From CAZJUP01 sp964549275 (GTDB taxonomy: Bacteria; Fidelibacterota; Marinisomatia; Marinisomatales; TCS55), in contig CAZJUP010000001.1 of NCBI GenBank assembly GCA_964549275.1, forward strand, positions 186,001 to 250,000: DNA of 64,000 nucleotides, read 5' to 3'. This document shows, piece after piece, positions 53,001-62,030 of the stretch; within the stretch, counting starts at the first letter, position 1; each line of letters opens with the position of its first letter. The notes under the pieces were generated by a model, which was not told the DNA's origin, did not search any database, and was given only the letters and a program-made list of their open reading frames with translations. The translations under genes and the position numbers were made by a program.

Positions 53001-55121
53001 GTGCATATGAGAAATGTACCACCCAATCCTGCAAATTATGCTCAAAGGAGTGGTCGTGCGGGCCGTAGCGGTCAAGCTGCATTGGTCTATACCTATTGTT
53101 CCAACTACTCGCCCCATGACCGTCACTACTTTAATAATTCGACAGATATGGTGGCCGGGGTTGTAGCTCCACCACGTATTGATTTGAGAAATGAAGAACT
53201 TTTATACACACATATCAATGCCCTATATCTTGCGGAGATAGGATTAAATGAACTTGATCGTTCACTTGCAGATCTTATAAATGAAACAGACCAGAATATA
53301 TTACCCCTTTCTGATAAAATTGTTGAAAAGCTCAAGATTACTGATAAGCTAAAAAAGAAAATCATTCAGGATTTTCACGATGTTGTCAAAGATTTTGAGG
53401 ATGAACAATTAAAAAATAACCGATGGTATAGTGATCAATGGATTGAACGGCAAATCGATGCTTTCACAACAAACATAGATCATGCACTTAACAGATGGAG
53501 GTTGTTATATATAACTGCTCAATCTCAATTAAACCGAGCACAAAAAGAAATCGAAAGTGGCCTATATCCACAGGGCAGTCAAGAAATGAAAAATGCACTC
53601 CGAGATCAAGGCCAAGCCATAAGACAAAGAGACCTACTTAAAAATTCACAGACGGGTTGGGGCAGACAATTGTCTGAGTTTTATCCTTATCGGTATATGG
53701 CTTCTGAAGGGTTTCTGCCGGGATATAACTTTACCCGGCTTCCATTAAGAACCTTTATACCAAAAGGTAATTCAGGGGAATATATTTCACGACCAAGATT
53801 CATTGCATTGCGAGAATTCGGTCCACGAAATGTTGTCTATCACAATGGAACTAAATACCGAATGGAACAGCTAATTGTACAAGATGCGGCTGAAAAACTC
53901 GATAAAGCAAAAATTAGTGTGAATTCTGGTTATTATATGGATAAGGATGAATTTGATAATGAGATATGTCCTTTCAGCGGTATATCACTTGATCGTAATG
54001 ATTCAAAGGAAATTTTTACTAACCTATTGGAAATGGGTGAAACAAAATCAGAAGAAATTGAAAGAATTTCCTGTGAAGAGGAAGAACGGTTATCACAGGG
54101 ATTTAAAATTGATACCTACTTTTCAGTCCCTGGGGGATTAGACTCAATTACAACTGGTCTGGTGCAATCTGATGGCGAAAATTTCTTAAACTTGAAATTT
54201 ATCCCTGCAGCAAAACTAATCCAGATTAACACGAAATGGCGAACTGTCAAAGAAGATGGTTTTCCGGTTGGTTTAACTACCGGTCGATGGAAAAAAAATA
54301 ACCAGGTGGAGCAATCTGAAGTAATCAGACGAGTACAACTCCATACATCAGATACAGCTGATGCTTTATATATTGAGCCGATTAAGGCATTGGGGTTAGA
54401 ACCAGAAGGGATCATTACACTTCAATATGCACTAAAGAGAGCTATAGAAAATATATTTCAGATCGAGTCAAGGGAGATCGGCGTAACACACATGGGTGAT
54501 CCAAAACAGCCGAATATATTCTTATACGAAGCATCGGAGGGCAGTTTAGGTATTCTTTCTCAATTTGTTGAAAAACCTGAAATATTTAACGATGTGATTG
54601 ATGAAGCGATTTCCCTGTTGAATTACGATGATACTGAGTATGAGGAGCCTGCATCCTACAACGATCTATTGAGTTATTACAACCAGCGGGATCATGCTTA
54701 TATAGATCGTTTCCTTATCAAAGATGCACTTGAGAAACTCAAAGTATGTAAAATAGAAATTCAAGGAAGCGGGAAGAAAAACTATGAAGAGCAGTATCAG
54801 TTGCTCTTACGGACTATTGACCCCAACTCTGACACAGAGAAGAAGTTTCTTGAGTACCTGTATGATAATAACTTGAAATTGCCAGACAGTGCTCAAAAAA
54901 CAGTGGCTGGTGTATATGTAAAACCGGACTTTTATTATGCTCCTGATTTTTGGGTATTTTGTGATGGTACTCCCCATGATAAACCCAGCATAAAGGATGA
55001 TGATAGACAAAAAAGAGATGCAATACGTAATGCAGGACACCAAGTATTTGAATATTATTACCAGGATGATTTAGATGAGATTATTTCAAAGCGTCCAGAC
55101 ATTTTCAAAAAGGTAAGATAG
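50052..55121 (+). CDS. DEAD-type helicase with DUF1998-like region and nuclease-like C-terminus
   Basis: 1689 aa. The N-terminal superfamily 2 core has SGTGSGKS at 105-112 and LVFDELHTYRGRQGSDVALL near 230. The second RecA lobe is at about 960-1010 (ELGIDISTLNVVHMRNVPPN, QRSGRAGRSG). A region near 1440-1530 (GVTHMGDPKQPNIFLYEASE, GSLGILSQF) is like DUF1998 of MrfA/DrmA-DrmB-type proteins. The last 85 residues (KPDFYYAPDFWVFCDGTPHD, later NAGHQVFEYYYQDDL) look like a DUF559/PD-(D/E)XK-type nuclease. First large gene of a DISARM-related operon; Druantia DruE is an alternative relative. Stop abuts the next ATG. Confidence 0.75.
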   Translation: MKSVFNIHESIVNDYKSYVNSFIQIKNDDIREIVESEIDFGRLWPEALIRFNPSFEQGESIQKLVSQNILHPELRNVFSGYDNLYKHQVDAIKVGTDNQDFIVTSGTGSGKSLIFIGTIYDYLFKSNTGGNPGIKAIIVYPMNALINSQTEELNGYRDNYEKSTGKPFPIKYAQYTGQEKQDVREKIREDLPDIILTNYMMLELILTRIQEKSIRDSIYSSLQYLVFDELHTYRGRQGSDVALLIRRIKAKSKNDINCIGTSATMVSGGTLKEQREKVAEVATTLFGSNFTEQQIVNESLARSIGTDGGIPTKSEIITSIQSKINKQGTEDELNSFPLAVWLENRIALDEKEGILVRNKPVSFSEIAKILSDESGIEINRCSEQLSLLLEWITTVNITAERPYLPFKLHQFISQTGSVYITLDYEKITLEAGAYTSKDGEKKPLFPIVFSRTSGQEFICVIKDKESNTLQPREFRERADDNEDLTAGYIIPALDVWDPSNDIEKLPDAWIKHNAQRQINVIPKYKDRVPSYISYDEYGNYSNGNEYENKGWFMPVKLLFDPSSGTEYDSKTGEGTKLTKLGSEGRSTSTTISTFTILKHLGENGYEYPDQKVLSFTDNRQDAALQAGHFNDFMRVVHIRSGIYKALENNSDHQLDHSTLSHQMFKALNLQQVDFATSPSEFPGPQRENEEALKHYLTYRALYDLRRGWRVILPNLEQCALLEISYKHIDENCSLDKQWQSITYFNQMSVEDRKDIVFQVLDYFRRSYSIFSEEYLTADQIGKKRKVINERLKPAWKFDEKERIQEPYFLYYETIRSRSKMYKASIGYGSGLGKYLRSELKRFADHKIKTDEYVDVISKLLDLMVRAGWLKSFPAQNRDGKESKIYQLLIDAIIWKLGDGKNIIPDRVKNKSYKIVRQIPNSYFQQVYKTDFGKLKNYIGREHTGQIDNDDRIDREDKFRSGDISALYCSPTMELGIDISTLNVVHMRNVPPNPANYAQRSGRAGRSGQAALVYTYCSNYSPHDRHYFNNSTDMVAGVVAPPRIDLRNEELLYTHINALYLAEIGLNELDRSLADLINETDQNILPLSDKIVEKLKITDKLKKKIIQDFHDVVKDFEDEQLKNNRWYSDQWIERQIDAFTTNIDHALNRWRLLYITAQSQLNRAQKEIESGLYPQGSQEMKNALRDQGQAIRQRDLLKNSQTGWGRQLSEFYPYRYMASEGFLPGYNFTRLPLRTFIPKGNSGEYISRPRFIALREFGPRNVVYHNGTKYRMEQLIVQDAAEKLDKAKISVNSGYYMDKDEFDNEICPFSGISLDRNDSKEIFTNLLEMGETKSEEIERISCEEEERLSQGFKIDTYFSVPGGLDSITTGLVQSDGENFLNLKFIPAAKLIQINTKWRTVKEDGFPVGLTTGRWKKNNQVEQSEVIRRVQLHTSDTADALYIEPIKALGLEPEGIITLQYALKRAIENIFQIESREIGVTHMGDPKQPNIFLYEASEGSLGILSQFVEKPEIFNDVIDEAISLLNYDDTEYEEPASYNDLLSYYNQRDHAYIDRFLIKDALEKLKVCKIEIQGSGKKNYEEQYQLLLRTIDPNSDTEKKFLEYLYDNNLKLPDSAQKTVAGVYVKPDFYYAPDFWVFCDGTPHDKPSIKDDDRQKRDAIRNAGHQVFEYYYQDDLDEIISKRPDIFKKVR

Positions 55122-57953
55122 ATGCCTTTTAGTCCTGGTTCACTCATTTCCGTAAGAGGTAGAGAATGGGTTGTTCTGCCATCTGATGACAATGATCTTT
55201 TGGTTATCAAACCATTAGGCGGGTCAGAAGATGAGAAGACTGGAATTTATCTCCCCTTACAATTAGATGGAGATCGTCCTGTTTCAGCCGAATTTCCGCT
55301 CCCTACTTCAGAAGATATTGGTGACCTAGCTACTTCCAGACTTTTATACAATGCATCCAGATTGTCCTTTAGAAGTGGTGCAGGACCATTTCGCTCATTA
55401 GCAAAATTATCCTTTAGGCCCAGAGCTTATCAAATGGTACCACTCATCATGTCATTGAAACAAGAATTGGTTAGGATACTAATTGCTGATGACGTGGGCG
55501 TGGGAAAAACCATAGAAGCATTACTAGTTGTGAAAGAGTTATTGGAACGAAGGGCAATAAAACGATTCGCCGTGGTTTGTCTGCCCCATCTTTGTGAACA
55601 ATGGCAGGAAGAATTAAAAAACAAATTTGATATTGATGCTGTTATTATTCGTTCCAACACTCAGGCAAGATTAGACAGGGAAATTCATGGGGATGTTAGT
55701 GTTTATGACTATTATCCCTATCAAGTGATTTCTATAGATTATATCAAATCAGAACAGCGGCGACAGGTGTTTATACAGCAGTGCCCAGAGATGGTAATTG
55801 TAGATGAAGCCCATACCTGTGCAAAACCGGCAGGTTTACGAAAGAGTCAACAACAACGGCACCAACTGATTTCTGATATTGCTCAAAAATCAGACCAACA
55901 CTTGATGTTGCTGACGGCAACACCCCACAGCGGAAAAGCTGAAGAGTTTCAATCATTACTGGGTCTGATAAAATCGGATTATGAACCTCTTGAACTACCC
56001 AAGGCATCCAAAGAAGAGCGGAAAGATGTAGCTAAACACTTCATTCAGCGAAAACGGGCGGATGTGGAACACTGGATGGATGAAAAAACAGTCTTTCCTA
56101 AAAGAGACCCCGGGGAGTTTCCCTACGATCTTAAACCGAAATATCTAAACTTTTTCAGAGATATTCTTGCCTTTGCACATGGGCTTACTAAAACAGGTGA
56201 AAAGCATGGCGGGCGAAGACGGTTAAAATATTGGACAGCCCTTGGATTATTACGTGGTGTTATGTCCAGCCCGGCTGCTGGTGTGATGATGCTGAGGAAT
56301 CGGATAAAAAACCTTAAAGTGGAAGATGAAACACTTGACCAGGAAACTAATCCAATTCTGGATGAAGATTATTCCGGAGATACAGACTTTGTACCTGAGC
56401 ATGTGATCGGGAAGAATGAATGGACCCGAACTGAAACCCAAAAACTCAATGTATTGGCTAACGAACTGGAACTTCTTGGCAACCTCGAAGATGACTGGAA
56501 AGCGGCATATACTTTAGAGATTATTAAGGATTGGCTAAAACAAGGTTTCAACCCTGTTATTTTCTGTCGTTATATCCCAACGGCAAAATATCTTGGAGAA
56601 TTGCTTTCGGAGGAAATTCAAAAATCGTTTAACAAAGCGCAAGTCATGGTGGTGACAAGCGAAGATCCTGACGAGGTTCGTAAACAGCGAATAGAGGATT
56701 TGGATCGGAACCATCCACGAGTGATGTTTGCAACCGATTGCTTAAGTGAAGGAATTAATCTACAGGATTACTTTACTGCTGTGTTGCATTATGACCTGCC
56801 CTGGAACCCCAATCGGTTGGAACAACGGGAAGGACGTGTGGATCGGTTTGGTCAGTCACATCCTGAAGTTAAAGCCTATCTTTTGTACGGTAGTGATAAT
56901 CCAATCGATGGTGTGGTACTTAAAGTTTTATTAAGAAAGGTTCGGGAAATCAAACGATCAACAGGGATTGCCATGCCCTTTCCGGAAGATAGTAAATCCA
57001 TTATGGATGCAGTACTCCATTCTGTGTTACTCAATCCCGAACATGCCCAAAAAACTTTACAATTAGGTTTAGATTTTGGTGAGACAGATCCGGTTCATCT
57101 TGGGGAGGTAAAAGCCACAAAAGCTTATGACAAAGCGACAGAACGGGAAAAAGTTTCCAGAAGTATTTTTGCTCAACATTCCGTCAAAGCACAAGAAATT
57201 GAAAAGGACCTTGAGCAGGCAGATCAATCCATAGGAAAACCTGATGATGTGGAGTCTTTTGTTGTTGCTTGTGTAAATAATGTGTTGGGTGCCCAAATTT
57301 ATCCTGATAAAAAGGGGTATCAACTCTTTACAACAAACTTACCGCCAGCGTTAAAAAGCACACTTCCTGAAAAAGAACAAATTGCCGTTAGCTTCTATTC
57401 CCCGACACCGGAAGGATACCAATATATCGGGAGGAATCACATCTTCGTGGAACAACTCTGCCAATACATTATGGCAAATTCACTTTCTCATGATGTTCAC
57501 CATGGGGCTGCAAGGGCTTCTGTGGTTAAAACAGATGCTGTGGATGTAAAAACCACCATTCTACTCTTTAGGGTTCGGAACGTGATTGAAGAACGAAACG
57601 GAACCAACCAAATTGTAGCGGAAGAAATGCTGACCTGGGGTTACAAAGGAAATCCTGAGAACGGTGACTTTATTTATCAGGATGAATGTCAATCGCTTCT
57701 TAATTCTGCCAAACCCACAGCAAACCTTACACCGGAAGCCAGAGGAACTTTTTTAGAGAATGAATTAACTAAACTTCCCGGATTAAGACCATCTTTTGAT
57801 AAAGTAGCGGAAGATAGGTCCAAAATATTGGTTGAAGCTCACGAACGATTCCGCAGAGTGATGGGCGGCTCAAAATTCCAGGTTGTTTATCCTGTGCTGC
57901 CTATGGATGTAATGGGTATATATATCTTGTTACCAGATTGGAGCAATCAGTGA
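55122..57953 (+). CDS. SNF2-type helicase, DrmD-like
   Basis: 943 aa. LIADDVGVGKTIEALL near residue 125, CPEMVIVDEAHTCAKPAG near 230, LLTATPHSGK, then the second lobe with FATDCLSEGINLQDYFTAVL and NRLEQREGRVDRFGQ near 540-580. This closely follows the pattern of the SNF2 helicase of DISARM class 1 (DrmD), which travels with an adenine methylase. It ends in a long helical C-terminal region. The stop overlaps the methylase GTG start (GTGA). Confidence 0.8.
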   Translation: MPFSPGSLISVRGREWVVLPSDDNDLLVIKPLGGSEDEKTGIYLPLQLDGDRPVSAEFPLPTSEDIGDLATSRLLYNASRLSFRSGAGPFRSLAKLSFRPRAYQMVPLIMSLKQELVRILIADDVGVGKTIEALLVVKELLERRAIKRFAVVCLPHLCEQWQEELKNKFDIDAVIIRSNTQARLDREIHGDVSVYDYYPYQVISIDYIKSEQRRQVFIQQCPEMVIVDEAHTCAKPAGLRKSQQQRHQLISDIAQKSDQHLMLLTATPHSGKAEEFQSLLGLIKSDYEPLELPKASKEERKDVAKHFIQRKRADVEHWMDEKTVFPKRDPGEFPYDLKPKYLNFFRDILAFAHGLTKTGEKHGGRRRLKYWTALGLLRGVMSSPAAGVMMLRNRIKNLKVEDETLDQETNPILDEDYSGDTDFVPEHVIGKNEWTRTETQKLNVLANELELLGNLEDDWKAAYTLEIIKDWLKQGFNPVIFCRYIPTAKYLGELLSEEIQKSFNKAQVMVVTSEDPDEVRKQRIEDLDRNHPRVMFATDCLSEGINLQDYFTAVLHYDLPWNPNRLEQREGRVDRFGQSHPEVKAYLLYGSDNPIDGVVLKVLLRKVREIKRSTGIAMPFPEDSKSIMDAVLHSVLLNPEHAQKTLQLGLDFGETDPVHLGEVKATKAYDKATEREKVSRSIFAQHSVKAQEIEKDLEQADQSIGKPDDVESFVVACVNNVLGAQIYPDKKGYQLFTTNLPPALKSTLPEKEQIAVSFYSPTPEGYQYIGRNHIFVEQLCQYIMANSLSHDVHHGAARASVVKTDAVDVKTTILLFRVRNVIEERNGTNQIVAEEMLTWGYKGNPENGDFIYQDECQSLLNSAKPTANLTPEARGTFLENELTKLPGLRPSFDKVAEDRSKILVEAHERFRRVMGGSKFQVVYPVLPMDVMGIYILLPDWSNQ

Positions 57954-60900
57954 AATATCCATCCATACGCATTGAAGGCGCAATACTTTCTGCGGATATT
58001 TTAGATAAAATTGAGCAGGGGGAGTTGCTGGGGCAAAAACCCAAAGACTTTGGGTTTGAGGGCAGCAATGTTCGTGTGAAGGATGAGATTGTAAAAGCCT
58101 GGGCGGATGCACAGGACATGTGGCGTATCTATAAAAGGAAGACAGAAAATGTGCCTGAATCCAAAGCCGGAACTACTGAAACGCGAAACTTCTGGATTGT
58201 TCCCTTACTGGGTCTTCTGGGTTATGACGTTGAGCTCTTTCGAAAGGCACAGGAAATCCATGGAAAGACTTATGCAATCAGTCACCGTGCAAACAATATC
58301 GGTCAATTCCCCATCCATATTATGGGCTTTCGGGACAGTTTGGATAAAAAGCGTATAGACAGTGGTCCTCGGATGTCACCCCATGCATTAGTGCAGGAAT
58401 ACATTAATCTGAATGAACATCTTTATGCTCTTATAAGTAATGGCTTAACTATTCGTTTACTGCGGGATAGCAGCCGGCTCATTAAACTCTCTTTCGTTGA
58501 GTTTGATCTGGACCGGATGTTTGAAGAAGAACATTTCGCGGATTTTGCCCTTATGTTCAGGCTCATTCATTGCTCACGGATGCCCATCAAGCAAACGGAA
58601 GGTCCTGATAGTCTCATTGAGGGGTATCATCAAGATTCACTAGACAGCGGATCCCGGATTCGGGATGGTTTGAGTGCAGCCGTTGAACGATCCATCAAAT
58701 CTATGGCTAATGGTTTCTTGTCCCATCCTAAAAATGATAAACTGCGACAAGAAATTATCAACGGACATCTTACAGAAAAAGAATTCTACCAATACCAGTT
58801 ACGCTTTATTTATCGACTGTTATTCTTAATGGTGATTGAAGAACGGGATTTAATTTTTACCGAAGAAACCCCCCGGAAGAAGAGAAACATCTATTATGAT
58901 TTTTACAGTGTGAGCCGTATCCGAAAACTCTCTGAAAAACGGTATCTGGCAGACAAGAAATTCAATGATGTGTGGATGAGTTTAAAAAACACATTCAGAC
59001 TTTTTGAGAAAGAATTTTTTGGAGCAAAACTGGATATTAAACCATTAGATGGTGAACTCTTTGGTGCGAATATTCTTGGTGAGTTAAATCAATGCGAACT
59101 GAATAACAAGGTGATGCTGGAATGTCTCACCAATCTATCTGTTTTTACCAATCCTCATACACAGCAAAAAATGCGGGTGAATTATGCATCGCTAAATGTG
59201 GAAGAATTTGGATCGGTATATGAAGGTCTGTTGGAATATGATCCGGTGTTGGATGTAAATGATAGTAAAATAGAATTCAGATTGGTGAAGGGTGAAGAAC
59301 GTTCATCATCCGGCTCCCACTACACGCCCGACGAATTAGTTCAGCCACTCATTAAACATTCGCTGGAATACATCATTGAAGACAAATTAAAAGAGCCTAA
59401 TCCTGAAAATGCTTTACTCTCAATCACTGTTTGTGATGTAGCTTGTGGGAGCGGACATTTCTTATTGGGCGCAGCAAGACGGATTGCTACTGAACTGGCG
59501 AAGATAAGAACAGGCGAGGATCAACCATCGCCATCAGCATTTAGAGAAGCAGTTAGGGATGTAATTCGCAATTGTATTTATGGTGTTGATATAAATCCCC
59601 TGGCGGTGGAACTAGCAAAAGTAGCCCTGTGGCTGGAAGCTCATAACCCCGGCGAACCCCTGAACTTTTTAGACCATAAGATCAAATGTGGGGATGCCAT
59701 TGTGGGTTTAGCGCATTTGAATGAATTAGAGAATGGCATTGCCAATGAAGCCTTTAAAAAACTTCCCGGTGATGATGACTCTGCCCGAACCCTTGCCAAA
59801 AAGAATAAGGAAGAAAAGAACACCAAGCAGAGAGCCATTGATTTTGATAAGCAGGTTGGGCAGAAAATTTACGATGTGAATACCGCCTATGCAGACTTTA
59901 GTAAAATGCCTGAAACCACTCCGGAACAAATAGAAACCAAACAAAAAGCCTATAAACGATTGAGTGGTGGCTCTAACTGGTGGAAGTTGAAAACATTAGC
60001 GGATATACAAACGGCGCAGTTCTTTATACACAAAACTGTTGATCAGAGTGAGTATTTAACCACCGAAAGCACTTACAGGGATATGCTGGCAGGCACCAAA
60101 CCCTTACAGGGCAGCAGAGCGGTAGCTAAAGCCAATGTTGTAGCCGGCGAAAAACGTTTTTTCCACTGGTTTTTGGAATTCCCGGAAGTGTTTGCCAATG
60201 GTGGTTTTGATTGTATACTGGGAAATCCACCCTTTTTAGGGGGACAACGATTAAGTGGTACATTTGGGCACAATTATTTAGAATGGCTCAAGTCAGCCTT
60301 TGCACCTATCGGTGCTGTGGATTTAGTTACTTATTTTTATCGCCGGATTTTCACGATAATTCGTGAACGCGGATTCCAATCATTGTTAGCAACCAATACT
60401 ATTGCTCAAGGAGATGCAAGAGAAGATGGTTTGGCTGTAATGCAAGAGCAAGGCGGCGTCATAAATTATGCCATTCGCTCAATGAGATGGCCTGGTTTGG
60501 CGGCAGTGGAAGTGGCGCAGGTAGCAGTGCACAAAGGCAAATGGACAAAAGAGTTTATTTTAGATAATCAAAAAGTGGAACGCATTACATCCTATTTGGA
60601 TGACAGTGAAGAATTAGGCGACCCGTATAAACTCCACCAAAATAAAAACAAAAGTTTTCAAGGTTCCATTGTTTTGGGTAAGGGGTTTGTACTGGAACCG
60701 GAAGAAGCCCAACGACTCATTGTCCAAAATCCGAAAAATAAAGATGTGCTCTTTCCGTATTTGAATGGACAGGATCTGAATAATAGACCAGACCAAAGCC
60801 CCAGCCGCTGGGTGATTAACTTTTTTGATTGGGATGAAGAAAAATGTCGAAAAGAATATCCGGATTGTTTTCAAATTGTTGAAGAAAGAGTAAAACCGGA

Positions 60901-61990
60901 AAGACTTGCTCAAAAAGATAAAGGTGGGAAAGAAAAGTGGTGGTTGCATTTACGACCGCGTCCTGAACTCTACCGCACCATTGCGCCGTTGGAGCAGGTG
61001 ATGGTAATGCCATTGACGACAAAATTTCTATCATTTACTATGCACACACCAAACATTTTAATTTCACACGCTGCAGGTGCTGTTGCTTTTTCAACATTCT
61101 CTCATTTTTCAATAATTAGCACTACATTTCACATCGAATTCTCTTGGAAGGTTTCGTCCACTATGGGAGGAAGCACATTACGATATACTCCTTCAAGTGC
61201 ATATGAAATGTTCCCATTCCCACAAAACCTAACCACAGAAACAGAATCCGAATTAGAACAAATTGGCGTAACCTACCATGAATTCCGCCGGCAGCTCATG
61301 CTAAAAATACAGTTGGGGCTTACCAAAACTTATAATCAGTTTCATAATCCACTTCTTACAAGCGAAATAGCGAATAGTGAGGTAGTGAGTCGGATAGATT
61401 TGCAGAAAAAGTTTGGTAAAGAAACGGTGAACCTGTGGAACCACCTGAATAAAACTGACGGTGGTTGTAGTCTGGAAGAGGCGGTGAATGACATTAAACA
61501 CCTGCGCCAACTGCACAAAGAAATGGATGAAGCGGTTTTACGTGCTTATAAATGGGACGACCTTGATTTAGCCCACGACTTTTATGAGGTGGATTACCTT
61601 CCGGAAAATGACAGAGTGCGCTATACAATCAGTCCTGAAGCCCGTAAGGAGGTTTTAAAACGGTTGTTGCTACTTAATAACGAAATCTATGACGAGGAAG
61701 TGAAACAAGGGCTGCATGGAAAGAAGAAAGGAAAGAAAAAAACCACACCTAAACCCAAGAAGATAGAAAATAAAAAACAAGTTTCAATGGCACTTGCACC
61801 AAAACCTAAAGTCGTATCCGATAACTCTGATGGATTCCAAGTAGGACAGGATGTGATGCATCCAAAATTTGGACACGGGATCATAAAAGAAATTGAAGGA
61901 AGTGGCGATGGAGAAAAGCTGACGATTGCTTTTGGTGGGGGTGCGGAGAAGAAACTAGTGGCGAAATATGCAGGATTGAGGAGAATATAA
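57950..61990 (+). CDS. N6-adenine DNA methylase, Eco57I/DrmMI-like, with Tudor-like tail
   Basis: 1346 aa from GTG 57950, with GGAG seven bases upstream; TTG 57938 is an alternative in the same frame. SAM-binding motif DVACGSGHFLLG near 497-508 and catalytic GNPPFLGG near 757-764. A DNA-recognition-type region follows. The last 45 residues (GQDVMHPKFGHGIIKEIEGS onward) match the UvrD/PcrA C-terminal Tudor-like domain, unusual on a methylase. In DISARM class 1 such an enzyme marks self DNA. It is coupled to the SNF2 gene by overlap. Confidence 0.8.
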   Translation: MKYPSIRIEGAILSADILDKIEQGELLGQKPKDFGFEGSNVRVKDEIVKAWADAQDMWRIYKRKTENVPESKAGTTETRNFWIVPLLGLLGYDVELFRKAQEIHGKTYAISHRANNIGQFPIHIMGFRDSLDKKRIDSGPRMSPHALVQEYINLNEHLYALISNGLTIRLLRDSSRLIKLSFVEFDLDRMFEEEHFADFALMFRLIHCSRMPIKQTEGPDSLIEGYHQDSLDSGSRIRDGLSAAVERSIKSMANGFLSHPKNDKLRQEIINGHLTEKEFYQYQLRFIYRLLFLMVIEERDLIFTEETPRKKRNIYYDFYSVSRIRKLSEKRYLADKKFNDVWMSLKNTFRLFEKEFFGAKLDIKPLDGELFGANILGELNQCELNNKVMLECLTNLSVFTNPHTQQKMRVNYASLNVEEFGSVYEGLLEYDPVLDVNDSKIEFRLVKGEERSSSGSHYTPDELVQPLIKHSLEYIIEDKLKEPNPENALLSITVCDVACGSGHFLLGAARRIATELAKIRTGEDQPSPSAFREAVRDVIRNCIYGVDINPLAVELAKVALWLEAHNPGEPLNFLDHKIKCGDAIVGLAHLNELENGIANEAFKKLPGDDDSARTLAKKNKEEKNTKQRAIDFDKQVGQKIYDVNTAYADFSKMPETTPEQIETKQKAYKRLSGGSNWWKLKTLADIQTAQFFIHKTVDQSEYLTTESTYRDMLAGTKPLQGSRAVAKANVVAGEKRFFHWFLEFPEVFANGGFDCILGNPPFLGGQRLSGTFGHNYLEWLKSAFAPIGAVDLVTYFYRRIFTIIRERGFQSLLATNTIAQGDAREDGLAVMQEQGGVINYAIRSMRWPGLAAVEVAQVAVHKGKWTKEFILDNQKVERITSYLDDSEELGDPYKLHQNKNKSFQGSIVLGKGFVLEPEEAQRLIVQNPKNKDVLFPYLNGQDLNNRPDQSPSRWVINFFDWDEEKCRKEYPDCFQIVEERVKPERLAQKDKGGKEKWWLHLRPRPELYRTIAPLEQVMVMPLTTKFLSFTMHTPNILISHAAGAVAFSTFSHFSIISTTFHIEFSWKVSSTMGGSTLRYTPSSAYEMFPFPQNLTTETESELEQIGVTYHEFRRQLMLKIQLGLTKTYNQFHNPLLTSEIANSEVVSRIDLQKKFGKETVNLWNHLNKTDGGCSLEEAVNDIKHLRQLHKEMDEAVLRAYKWDDLDLAHDFYEVDYLPENDRVRYTISPEARKEVLKRLLLLNNEIYDEEVKQGLHGKKKGKKKTTPKPKKIENKKQVSMALAPKPKVVSDNSDGFQVGQDVMHPKFGHGIIKEIEGSGDGEKLTIAFGGGAEKKLVAKYAGLRRI

Positions 61991-62030
61991 TTAAAAGTGA
62001 AACCGAAATTTGTAATTAACAGGTATTAGT

